23,599 nt of DNA from contig CAYJAQ010000023.1 in assembly GCA_964368275.1 (NCBI GenBank), positions 1 through 23,599 of the forward strand. The letters run 5' to 3'. Numbering within the stretch: the first letter of the stretch is position 1; each line of letters begins with the position of its first letter. Below the pieces are notes generated by a model. That model did no database searches. It worked only from the letters and a program-made list of their open reading frames with translations, and was not told where the DNA came from. Source of the stretch: CAYJAQ01 sp964368275 (GTDB taxonomy: Bacteria > Bacillota_I > Bacilli_A > ML615J-28 > CAG-313). Shown here piece by piece: positions 14,983 to 21,958 of the stretch. Position numbers and translations under genes: made by a program.

Positions 14983-15460
14983 TTCTTTTTGGACGCGCCA
15001 TATATGGTGGATATAAGTAAGGATAAGGCCCATAATACGGATATGCTTTAGGCAACTTTTTCGGTATAGTCGTTTTTTTAGGCTCTGTGTTCGCAGCAGC
15101 CTCATTATTAACAGCTTCTGGTATTACCTCATCACTCATTATGTTTGCTTCTTCTACCTTATTAACAGGTTGATAATCTTCGCTTACCATCACGTTATTT
15201 TCAACACCTGGTTCTACTGTCTTGGTTTGATACTTACTTATATCAATCTTGGGATAGTAATCCTCAATAAAAGGCTCGACATCATCCAGTTCGTTCTTTA
15301 AGGTTTCTGGTATATCAGGCAAACGCAATTTAGTTCCCGGTATCAGTTTATGCCAATTACTAATATGTTGATTTAATGTTTGAATCTCATCAGGCGCCAT
15401 ATTATATATTAAGGCAATCTTTTCTAAGTTTTCATTTGTTCTTACAATGTGAAAGTTCAT
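14966..15460 (-). CDS. SafA-like LysM spore coat morphogenetic protein
   Basis: The first 49 residues are a single LysM domain (MNFHIVRTNENLEKIALIYN, then LIPGTKLRLP) that closely resembles the N-terminus of Bacillus SafA, which guides inner coat assembly at the cortex-coat boundary. Residues 50-130 are acidic and low in complexity. Residues 131-164 are basic and contain a Tyr/Pro-rich patch (YPYYGPYPYLYPPY). At 164 residues it is much shorter than SafA. There is no signal peptide, as expected for a mother-cell protein. The start has GGAGGG just upstream. It follows cotE across a terminator, with no room for its own promoter in the gap. SafA orthology is likely for the LysM domain only. Confidence 0.78.
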   Translation of the reverse strand: MNFHIVRTNENLEKIALIYNMAPDEIQTLNQHISNWHKLIPGTKLRLPDIPETLKNELDDVEPFIEDYYPKIDISKYQTKTVEPGVENNVMVSEDYQPVNKVEEANIMSDEVIPEAVNNEAAANTEPKKTTIPKKLPKAYPYYGPYPYLYPPYMARPKRKNTSR

Positions 15461-15473
15461 TTTCCCTCCAAAA

Positions 15474-15497
15474 AAATCGTTGGATGACCAACGATTT
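15474..15497 (-). terminator. Hairpin terminator between cotE and the SafA-like gene
   Basis: A 10-bp perfect stem (AAATCGTTGG with CCAACGATTT) with a 4-nt loop is followed on the minus strand by a run of seven T and then directly by the GGAGGG ribosome-binding site of the SafA-like gene. The cotE stop codon overlaps the upstream arm. Confidence 0.8.
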
Positions 15498-16008
15498 ATG
15501 TTTCGTTAATAAAATCTTCATTGATTTCATTTTCGAAGTCATCGATGGTCTCATATGTGTCATTACATGCAAACACCGTTACCATCATTTTTGTTTCCCC
15601 AATTACTTCAACTAGCACTTCAAAAATTATTTCAATCTCAATGCCTTGCTCGGTAATGCATGCATTAGTGCATGTTGGTGGCTGTTGTATCCTTGCTACA
15701 ACATCGCAATGTTCACTTACATTGTCACAAATTATTTCTCTAACTCTTATAGATTCTCGATAATTTGTTACAGCTCTAGCGATATCTGTGCGGGTATTAT
15801 TCTCCGTTGCATACCAAATATTAATTTCAAAGTTTCCATCTACGTCAACTTTCTTACCATTTAAACATGCTTCAAAATTATGATTGATTACCCAACATCC
15901 GAGGACACTAAATGCTTCGCAACTTGGTGCTACTGTTTGCTTGATTCTAAGAAGCTTTTTTCCTTTGGCGATGACTGCTCTGGTGACAATTTCGCGAATT
16001 TCGCTCAT
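15496..16008 (-). CDS. cotE: Outer spore coat morphogenetic protein CotE
   Basis: CotE forms the scaffold for the outer spore coat in Bacilli. The 170-residue protein aligns along its length with Bacillus CotE (181 residues): the start MSEIREIVTRAVIAKGKK, the motif LGCWVINHNFEA, the segment NIWYATENNTRTDIA, the stretch ARIQQPPTC, the segment VEVIGETKMMVTV, and an acidic tail. The Cys content (about eight) is higher than I recall for Bacillus CotE, which may matter for coat cross-linking. The start at 16008 has GGAGGG upstream. In Bacillus cotE lies downstream of miaB and ymcA; here it is also a few genes from miaB and spoVS, which supports the call. Confidence 0.93.
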   Translation of the reverse strand: MSEIREIVTRAVIAKGKKLLRIKQTVAPSCEAFSVLGCWVINHNFEACLNGKKVDVDGNFEINIWYATENNTRTDIARAVTNYRESIRVREIICDNVSEHCDVVARIQQPPTCTNACITEQGIEIEIIFEVLVEVIGETKMMVTVFACNDTYETIDDFENEINEDFINET

Positions 16009-16076
16009 GTATATCCCTCCTCAATACAATATATTCATAATTAGGGTAACTGGTGACATTGTTTGCTAGTAATAAA

Positions 16077-16099
16077 TATGCAAAAAAAGTGAAAGCTAT
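16077..16099 (-). promoter_or_regulatory. Candidate sigma-E promoter of cotE
   Basis: On the minus strand GTATAGC and CATATTTA place ATA (16097-16099) exactly 16 bp before CATA (16077-16080), the spacing of mother-cell sigma-E promoters. The rest of the -10 box matches poorly. Transcription would start about 60 nt before the cotE start. Bacillus cotE is known to use sigma-E. Confidence 0.35.
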
Positions 16100-16116
16100 A
16101 CCAATCTTATAAGAAA

Positions 16117-16142
16117 ATAGTCGTGAAATTAATCACGACTAT
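16117..16142 (-). terminator. Terminator of the M3 peptidase gene
   Basis: A 10-bp perfect stem (ATAGTCGTGA with TCACGACTAT) with a 6-nt loop begins 7 bp after the peptidase stop and is followed on the minus strand by TTTTCTTAT. Confidence 0.82.
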
Positions 16143-16148
16143 AATTAG

Positions 16149-17852
16149 TTATTTGGCAAGTTTTTCTAATTGATCTAAAACAAACTCTAAAGCATCTTTA
16201 ACAGTTGCTTCTTGAAGAGGATTAGCCAATCCCGCATGTTTTAATAAATCGAAGTATCCCAAACTACCACCCATTTTACATAAGTCATAGTAATTAGCAA
16301 ATGCTTTTTTGGAATCTTCAATTGATTGTTTATAGAAACTAAATGCACCAATTTGTGCTAGTGCATAATCAATATAATAGAATGGATACATAAAGATATG
16401 TTGCTTTTGCATCCAGAATCCACCCTTTTCTAAGAAGGCATTACCATCATATTTACGCCAAGGCATATATTTTTGTTCAATCTCGTGCCATGCTTCATAA
16501 CGCTTTTCGGCCGACATTGTTGGATTGTCAAATACAACGTGTTGGAATTCATCTACGCATACTAAATAAGGAATGGTAGTTAAACTTTTTAGTAAATGAG
16601 CATATATATACTTATCTTTCTTTTCCCCAAAAAATTTATCCATCCAAGGGTAAGTAAAGTGCTCCATACTCATTGAGTGTATCTCATTTATTTCACTAGT
16701 TGAAGAACGATTACTTGAAAGGATTTGCGTTTTAAAAGCAGTGAAAGCTTGGAAAGCATGACCAGCCTCATGCGTAAGAACATCTACATCGGCACTAGTA
16801 CCATTAAAGTTGGAGAAGATGAATGGGGCACAGTATTTAGATAAACGTGTGCAGTAACCACCTAACCGTTTATTTGGTCTTGTTTCCAAATCAAACATTT
16901 CGTGTTCACACATGAAATCGAAGAATTCACCAGTTTCTTTTGAAAGTTCACGATACATTTCTTTGGCAGCAGCAACCATATCATCTTTATTACCGATAGG
17001 ATCAATGTTACCTTCTGGGAAAACCAGTGCCTCATCATAAAACATTAATTCTTCTACGCCCAAACGTGCTCGTTGCTCTTCATATAGTTTAGCACAAGCT
17101 GGTGTAATATATTTTAAGACATTATTTCTAAACGCAGCAACATCATCACGATTATAATCAAAGCGATAACGATTCTCATAAGTCATTGTAATATAATCAG
17201 GATACTTTAACTTCTTAGCTGTTTTAATTCTTAGTTTAATTAATTGGTTATATATATCATCAAGGCTCTCTGCCACACCTTCATATAGTTTAGCCCACTC
17301 TAAAAAAGCCCGTTTCCGGATATTGCGATCAGGTGACTCCATGAATTTAAGTAATCCATAGAAATTACATCTTTGACCTTCAAAATCAACTGAGCAAGTA
17401 GCTACTATTTTTGAGTATTTATCAACTAAAGCTTTTTCTTTAATTGACATAATAGCTGCTACCATTTTTTCACTTTTTTCTTCAACAGCCAATTGTTTAT
17501 AATAAAGATCACCAAACTCTTTTTCAAAATCTTGACGATAAGGGGTAGTTTTCATTATTTTGGTATTCTGCTTTTGAAGTGAAAGCAAACCCATTAGTTT
17601 TGTCATTAAAGTCTTTAACTCTTTTTGATAGAAATCATTACTTGTATCCATGTCTTTTTTGATATTCAATAAAACAAAAGCGGTTTCGAAATCTTCCATT
17701 GTGGTTTGGCTATCAAGAATAGTTTGCCGGAATTCTTCATAATTCTTGGCATTTTTAGCACGTTTAATAAAGGTCTTGTAAGACTTCTTTAATTCTTTAA
17801 AATCAGGTCTTTCATATTTTAGTTCACTGAACTTCGTAAAAGTATTATCCAT
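16149..17852 (-). CDS. M3 family oligoendopeptidase (PepF-like)
   Basis: A cytoplasmic zinc metallopeptidase that degrades short peptides. The 567-residue protein, mostly helical, has the HExxH motif HEAGH (H361, E362, H365) and the downstream Glu region SEINEIHSMSME (E390) that supplies the third zinc ligand. This arrangement and length fit the M3B oligoendopeptidase group. There is no signal peptide. The start has AAGGAGC upstream. It is a single-gene unit with a clear promoter and terminator, and an inverted repeat brackets its promoter, so it is probably regulated on its own. The physiological substrate is unknown; roles in peptide nutrition or in processing signal peptides are both reported in the family. 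Confidence 0.93.
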   Translation of the reverse strand: MDNTFTKFSELKYERPDFKELKKSYKTFIKRAKNAKNYEEFRQTILDSQTTMEDFETAFVLLNIKKDMDTSNDFYQKELKTLMTKLMGLLSLQKQNTKIMKTTPYRQDFEKEFGDLYYKQLAVEEKSEKMVAAIMSIKEKALVDKYSKIVATCSVDFEGQRCNFYGLLKFMESPDRNIRKRAFLEWAKLYEGVAESLDDIYNQLIKLRIKTAKKLKYPDYITMTYENRYRFDYNRDDVAAFRNNVLKYITPACAKLYEEQRARLGVEELMFYDEALVFPEGNIDPIGNKDDMVAAAKEMYRELSKETGEFFDFMCEHEMFDLETRPNKRLGGYCTRLSKYCAPFIFSNFNGTSADVDVLTHEAGHAFQAFTAFKTQILSSNRSSTSEINEIHSMSMEHFTYPWMDKFFGEKKDKYIYAHLLKSLTTIPYLVCVDEFQHVVFDNPTMSAEKRYEAWHEIEQKYMPWRKYDGNAFLEKGGFWMQKQHIFMYPFYYIDYALAQIGAFSFYKQSIEDSKKAFANYYDLCKMGGSLGYFDLLKHAGLANPLQEATVKDALEFVLDQLEKLAK

Positions 17853-17870
17853 TTGCTAGCTCCTTTTTGG

Positions 17871-17925
17871 CTTTACAACCATGTTTATTTTGTTTATTAT
17901 AGCATAAACAAAAATGGTTGTAAAG
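17871..17925. promoter_or_regulatory. Perfect 12-bp inverted repeat bracketing the peptidase promoter
   Basis: CTTTACAACCAT (17871-17882) and ATGGTTGTAAAG (17914-17925) are perfect inverted copies with centres 43 bp apart, about four helical turns. One arm contains the -35 box and the other lies in the leader next to the ribosome-binding site. Because one arm is not transcribed, this is not an RNA hairpin. A shorter inner pair, TGTTTAT/ATAAACA (17882-17888, 17904-17910), extends the symmetry. A repressor operator is the natural reading; the regulator is not known. Confidence 0.6.
17896..17924 (-). promoter_or_regulatory. Sigma-A promoter of the M3 peptidase gene
   Basis: On the minus strand TTTACA (17919-17924) and TATAAT (17896-17901) are spaced by 17 bp, and the -10 box is extended by TGC. 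Transcription should start near 17889. Confidence 0.85.
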
Positions 17926-17978
17926 AATTAAACATCTTTCATTATATATATATGTTTCAAGTATTTTAAAGCTAATAA

Positions 17979-18000
17979 AAGCCTAACACAAGTTAGGCTT
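17979..18000 (-). terminator. Terminator of the rny-miaB-ywaF run
   Basis: A 9-bp perfect stem (AAGCCTAAC with GTTAGGCTT) with a 4-nt loop is followed on the minus strand by TTTTATT. The stop codon of the YwaF-like gene lies inside the stem. Confidence 0.85.
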
Positions 18001-18781
18001 CAATATCTTTCTTTGCGATTCGTTTTTGATTGACATAGCAAAATGGAGCATAGAAGGCAAAAGCAGCGAGTGCTATACATCCTAAGTATAATGGGGTATT
18101 AACATACCAACCATATTTCGCAGAAATGTCTTTGAAAACAATTATTGGTGAATTCGATGGCCCCACATAGAACATATTAACTGAACCTGCTGAAACATCA
18201 CGCAATATTAAGTTAATCATAAAGGCACAAACGGCCAGTATTAATAATATAATAATGGCGTGACTATATTCCTTGATCTTGGTAGCAGCACGTTTGGTAA
18301 ACCCTAAATATAAACCAATAAAAACTAACACCATGTGCCAAACAAAAGCATGAAGGGTTAATGTCCAATATTCATGCACTAAACCAGATGGTTCTAAAAA
18401 GGCAATAAACCCTCCCATTAGGTTAACAGCGATTAGAAAATTGTACATTGCTTTTTGAATCTTTTGATTTTTAATAAAAGGAGCAATTACACAAAAGTAC
18501 ATAGGAATGCTACAAAGTTGGAATGGAAAAATCCACCACTGATAAGAACCATTACCTACTACATAGTAATAGAATAATTGTTTATAAATCTCAGTAAGAA
18601 TTAAGAAACTACCGGCTGTTACTAAAACTATCTTGTTCTGTTTTTCAGTGGTATTTCTTAAAAGATAAGCTAATAGAATTGAGATAGCTAAACCAATAAA
18701 GAAGAAACCTAAATGAAATGCACCATATGATGCTGGTTTTTCCATTGGCCAAGCTGTTAATTCAAAAAATTTTTCTAGCAT
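17993..18781 (-). CDS. YwaF/TMEM164-like integral membrane protein
   Basis: A 262-residue protein with about seven hydrophobic segments: roughly 22-42, 50-70, 86-104, 113-131, 141-160, 174-194 and 228-248. The region EIYKQLFYYY followed by QWWIFPFQLCSIPMY resembles the conserved core of the YwaF (TIGR02206) family, whose members carry a similar W-x-x-x-P-x-x-L-C pattern. The biochemical function of the bacterial family is not established. The start codon follows the miaB stop by 1 bp with only a distant AGGTGA upstream, so its translation may depend on miaB. The family call is moderate, because it rests on that one motif plus the topology. Confidence 0.75.
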   Translation of the reverse strand: MLEKFFELTAWPMEKPASYGAFHLGFFFIGLAISILLAYLLRNTTEKQNKIVLVTAGSFLILTEIYKQLFYYYVVGNGSYQWWIFPFQLCSIPMYFCVIAPFIKNQKIQKAMYNFLIAVNLMGGFIAFLEPSGLVHEYWTLTLHAFVWHMVLVFIGLYLGFTKRAATKIKEYSHAIIILLILAVCAFMINLILRDVSAGSVNMFYVGPSNSPIIVFKDISAKYGWYVNTPLYLGCIALAAFAFYAPFCYVNQKRIAKKDIEA

Positions 18782-18782
18782 A

Positions 18783-20219
18783 TTAAACTAATTCACCTAA
18801 TAAGTGCCAAGAGTATGCTTTGATAATTCTCACATTAACAAGTTTACCAATTAAACTTGCATCACCTGAAAAGTTAACAAGTTTATTATGAGATGAATAA
18901 CCACATAACATATCAGGGTTACTCTTACTAGGGCCTTCCACTAATACTTCTACTATTTCTTGTTCAAAGCGCCGATTACCTTTAAGGTAATAGCTATTGA
19001 TTACTTTGTTTAATTTTAAAAGTCGTTGTTTCTTTTCAACTTCGGTTAAATCATTGGGATATTTCGCTGCTGGTGTACCAACGCGTGGTGAGTAAATAAA
19101 AGTAAACGCACCCTCAAATTCGATTTCCTTCACAAGCGACAAGGTATCTTCAAATTGTTCTTCAGTTTCACCAGGGAATGCCACAATGATATCGGTGGTA
19201 ATACTAACCCCCGGTAAAGCCTGTTTTAATTTATTCATTTTCTCGATATATTCTTCACGAGTATATTTACGATTCATTCTCTTCAATACGGTATTATTAC
19301 CTGATTGAACTGGCAAATGTAAATGGGGCATTATGTTCCCACCACTCGCCATCACTTTGATTGTTGCATCATCAAAATCACGAGGATGTGATGTCGTAAA
19401 GCGAATGCGTTTGATTTGCGTTTTTTGTAGTGCTTCTAATAAATCGCTAAAACCAAATACCCGATCAGTAAAGTCTTTACCATAAGCATTAACATTTTGA
19501 CCAAGGAGAGTTACTTCAATATAACCTTTTTTTGCTAAATCCTCAACTTCAGTAATTATTGCTTCTGGTTTACGCGAGCGTTCTTTGCCTCTAGTATATG
19601 GTACAATGCAATAAGTACAAAACTCATCACAACCATACATAATATCAACCCAAGCTTTTTGGCTATGGTCTCTGACTACTGGAACATCTTCGTAGATATC
19701 GCCTTCAATTGATAAAACATCAACAATTGGTTGATGATTTGTGGTTATGTCATATATATAATCGGGTAGCGAAGTAATGTTATGTGTGCCAAAAATTAAA
19801 TCAACATAAGGATACTTTTTTGAAATCAATTCTTGGGAATCCTCTTCTTGCATCATGCATCCACATATACCAATAATCATTTGAGGATTATGCTTTTTGT
19901 ATTTTTTAATCCGACCGAGTTCACCAAAAACACGATTCTCCGCGTTGGCTCTAATCGCACACGTATTAAAAATAACGACATCAGCTGTTTCTTCACTATC
20001 TGTTTTAACGTACCCCATCTCTTCAAGTAAGCCTGATAGTTTCTCACTATCAGCAAGATTACCTTGACAACCATAGGTTTTCAATAAATAGGTTTTACCT
20101 TGACCAATAGTTTTATAATTAGGGTTCATTTGGTAATTTACGAATGTTGTTACTTGACCTAAGCGCTTCCGAGCTAGTTGTAAAGATGGCGCCTGGTATT
20201 TGCTATATATAGTGCTCAT
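18783..20219 (-). CDS. miaB: tRNA-2-methylthio-N6-dimethylallyladenosine synthase MiaB
   Basis: A radical-SAM methylthiotransferase that adds the 2-methylthio group to i6A37 of tRNAs reading UNN codons. The 478-residue protein has the N-terminal methylthiotransferase domain with auxiliary cluster cysteines C51 (TYGCQGN), C87 (NTCAIR) and C121. The radical-SAM cysteines follow at C197, C201 and C204 (GCDEFCTYC), and a C-terminal TRAM domain binds the tRNA. An N-terminal extension of about 40 residues before the domain is typical of the Bacillus enzyme. The ribosome-binding site is weak (GTGGAAT close to the ATG). It lies 14 bp after the GNAT gene and 1 bp before the YwaF-like gene. Confidence 0.96.
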   Translation of the reverse strand: MSTIYSKYQAPSLQLARKRLGQVTTFVNYQMNPNYKTIGQGKTYLLKTYGCQGNLADSEKLSGLLEEMGYVKTDSEETADVVIFNTCAIRANAENRVFGELGRIKKYKKHNPQMIIGICGCMMQEEDSQELISKKYPYVDLIFGTHNITSLPDYIYDITTNHQPIVDVLSIEGDIYEDVPVVRDHSQKAWVDIMYGCDEFCTYCIVPYTRGKERSRKPEAIITEVEDLAKKGYIEVTLLGQNVNAYGKDFTDRVFGFSDLLEALQKTQIKRIRFTTSHPRDFDDATIKVMASGGNIMPHLHLPVQSGNNTVLKRMNRKYTREEYIEKMNKLKQALPGVSITTDIIVAFPGETEEQFEDTLSLVKEIEFEGAFTFIYSPRVGTPAAKYPNDLTEVEKKQRLLKLNKVINSYYLKGNRRFEQEIVEVLVEGPSKSNPDMLCGYSSHNKLVNFSGDASLIGKLVNVRIIKAYSWHLLGELV

Positions 20220-20233
20220 ATTCCACGTTCTTT

Positions 20234-20797
20234 CTATGATTTATTTTCTTTAAGGGCTAGATATTCCGTATCAGTTATGCCATACATAACTTTGTCAAAT
20301 AATTGACCATCATAGCGTAAATAGCCATTTCGGGCAACTCCTTCATAACGAAAACCACACTTTTCACAAACACGTTGTGACTGACGATTACTTACAAAAG
20401 CAGCTGCTTCAATTCGACGAAGTCCTAAAGTATTAAATCCCCAATCTAAAACCGCCACTGTTGCTTCTGGCACAATACTGCGGCCCCAATAATTATTATT
20501 AAGTGCATAGCCAAGTTCTGCCTTAAAACCTGCTTGATAATTATAAAGTTCAATAGTACCAATCATCTTGCCATTCTCCCGTAAGATAATTGCAAAAACA
20601 CCAGGAGCACCACGTTTTTTCGATTCAATGAACATCCCAATAACGCCTATTGTTTCATTAATTGATTGGTGGGGTGCCCAACCGGCTTGTGGGCCAACCC
20701 CCGGATTTTGAGCATATTCGAACATATCTTGAGCGTCCAATACTGAGATGTCTCTAAGCATTAAACGTTTCGTATATAATGTAGGTAAATGATTCAT
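20234..20797 (-). CDS. GNAT family acetyltransferase, RimJ/RimL-like
   Basis: A 187-residue acetyl-CoA-dependent N-acetyltransferase. It opens with LYTKRLMLRDIS and contains a GTIEL strand, LGYALNNNYWGRSIVPEA for the acetyl-CoA pyrophosphate site, RRIEAAAFVSNRQSQRVCEKCGF, and a closing YEGVARNGY. These are hallmarks of the RimJ/RimL group that acetylates protein N-termini or small molecules. The frame is open 11 codons further upstream, but GGAGG lies five bases before the ATG at 20797 and marks the true start. The substrate is unknown. It sits between spoVS and miaB behind a hairpin. Confidence 0.9.
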   Translation of the reverse strand: MNHLPTLYTKRLMLRDISVLDAQDMFEYAQNPGVGPQAGWAPHQSINETIGVIGMFIESKKRGAPGVFAIILRENGKMIGTIELYNYQAGFKAELGYALNNNYWGRSIVPEATVAVLDWGFNTLGLRRIEAAAFVSNRQSQRVCEKCGFRYEGVARNGYLRYDGQLFDKVMYGITDTEYLALKENKS

Positions 20798-20816
20798 ATC
20801 GTCCTCCATAGAGTGA

Positions 20817-20841
20817 AAATAGTTGGCCATGCCAACTATTT
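20817..20841 (-). terminator. Hairpin after spoVS
   Basis: An 11-bp perfect stem (AAATAGTTGGC with GCCAACTATTT) with a 3-nt loop contains the spoVS stop codon. The T tract on the minus strand is short (TTTTCAC), so it may be only a partial terminator between spoVS and the GNAT gene. Confidence 0.6.
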
Positions 20842-21099
20842 ACGCGCTTCTACGATTAATTTAATGGCTGTTCTTTCTTCGCCATCAATCAAAATATCTG
20901 AAAATGCCGGAATACAGATTAGATCTTTTCCCGTCGGTGCAACATAGCCTCTAGCAATAGCAATTGCTTTGATTGCTTGATTAAGTGAACCAGCACCAAT
21001 CGCTTGGATCTCAACTGTTTGCTTTTCGCGGAATGCATTTGCTAATGCTCCAGCAACAGAATTTGGTTTTGATTTAGATGAAACTTTTAATACTTCCAT
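20836..21099 (-). CDS. spoVS: Stage V sporulation protein S
   Basis: SpoVS is a small nucleic-acid-binding protein needed for late spore development in Bacillus, with homologues in some non-spore-formers. The 87-residue protein matches the Bacillus protein almost throughout: EVLKVSSKSKPNSVAGALA, EIQAIGAGSLNQAIKAIAIA, LICIPAFSDI and DGEERTAIKLIVEAR. The frame is open nine codons further upstream, but the ATG at 21099 has AGGAGG before it and matches the family start. The order rny-ymdB-spoVS-miaB is also found in Bacillus. A 69-bp gap with inverted half-sites separates it from ymdB, so it may be controlled separately. Confidence 0.97.
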   Translation of the reverse strand: MEVLKVSSKSKPNSVAGALANAFREKQTVEIQAIGAGSLNQAIKAIAIARGYVAPTGKDLICIPAFSDILIDGEERTAIKLIVEARK

Positions 21100-21121
21100 A
21101 ATATAGCCTCCTACTAGTACT

Positions 21122-21163
21122 AACATTCATGAACGTTGTTACGTCTGGAATTAGATGAATGTT
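21122..21163. promoter_or_regulatory. Inverted AACRTTCAT half-sites upstream of spoVS
   Basis: AACATTCATGAACGTT (21122-21137) is a palindrome with one mismatched pair, and a third half-site, ATGAATGTT, lies at 21155-21163. AACATTCAT at 21122 and ATGAATGTT at 21155 could also pair in RNA. They lie in the ymdB-spoVS gap, 23-64 bp before the spoVS start. I see no good promoter or sigma-H match here. An operator is possible but not proven. Confidence 0.4.
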
Positions 21164-21168
21164 GCACT

Positions 21169-21945
21169 CTATTCTACTATATTAATGATATCACATTTTG
21201 TCACTTTATGATTTTTTTCATTTATATCAACTAGTAAACCACAAAATTGTTTTTTTCCTTTTTCCATTGGTAGATGTCTAACTAACATACCTGTTGTCAA
21301 ACGTTTAATAATGTTTTTAGGCTCCACTCCAATTACGCCATCACGAGCACCTGTCATACCTAAGTCAGTAATATAGGCCGTGCCGTTATCAAGGATATGA
21401 GCATCATTAGTTTGAACATGGGTATGTGTACCAGCAATAATGTGAACACGACCATCATAGTGTAAACCATAAGCAATTTTTTCACTAGTTGCTTCACCAT
21501 GAAAGTCACAAATGTAAAGATCACTGTCAGTATTTTTTAATAATTCATCTGTTTTCTTAAATGGGCAATCCAAAGGCGTACCTTCAAATGTTCTTCCCAT
21601 AACTTGGAAAACAGTAATTTTTATTCCATTATAATTGAGTGTTACAAATCCTTGTCCAGGACATCCATCAGGAAAATTAATTGGTCGAACCAATTTACTC
21701 GCTTCATTAATATTTTTTAAAATATCTTGATTTGAGAAAGCATGGTTACCAAGGGTAACAACATCTACATGTTGTTCAATTAGCCATCGATAATAGTTAG
21801 TTGTTATGCCACGACCATGAGCAATATTCTCACCATTTGCTACTACAAAATTTATTCCTAAATCTTTTCTTAATTCAGCAAGTTTACGAAAGAACATCTC
21901 ACGACCATAAGCACCAAAAATATCACCAACCATCAATATGCGCAT
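21169..21945 (-). CDS. ymdB: YmdB family metallophosphoesterase
   Basis: YmdB is a 2',3'-cyclic-nucleotide phosphodiesterase that affects motility and biofilm fate in Bacillus and lies next to the RNase Y gene there as well. The 258-residue protein carries the two-metal site: D8 in MVGDIFG, NGEN, GNH near residue 67, DFHGEATSEK, and GTHTHVQT. The usual GNHTWD variant reads GNHAFSN here; the catalytic His is kept. The late motif TDLGMTGARDGVIG is typical. Start at 21945 has AAGGTG upstream. It follows rny by 13 bp, so the two are surely co-transcribed. Confidence 0.96.
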   Translation of the reverse strand: MRILMVGDIFGAYGREMFFRKLAELRKDLGINFVVANGENIAHGRGITTNYYRWLIEQHVDVVTLGNHAFSNQDILKNINEASKLVRPINFPDGCPGQGFVTLNYNGIKITVFQVMGRTFEGTPLDCPFKKTDELLKNTDSDLYICDFHGEATSEKIAYGLHYDGRVHIIAGTHTHVQTNDAHILDNGTAYITDLGMTGARDGVIGVEPKNIIKRLTTGMLVRHLPMEKGKKQFCGLLVDINEKNHKVTKCDIINIVE

Positions 21946-21958
21946 ATCGCACCTTTTT

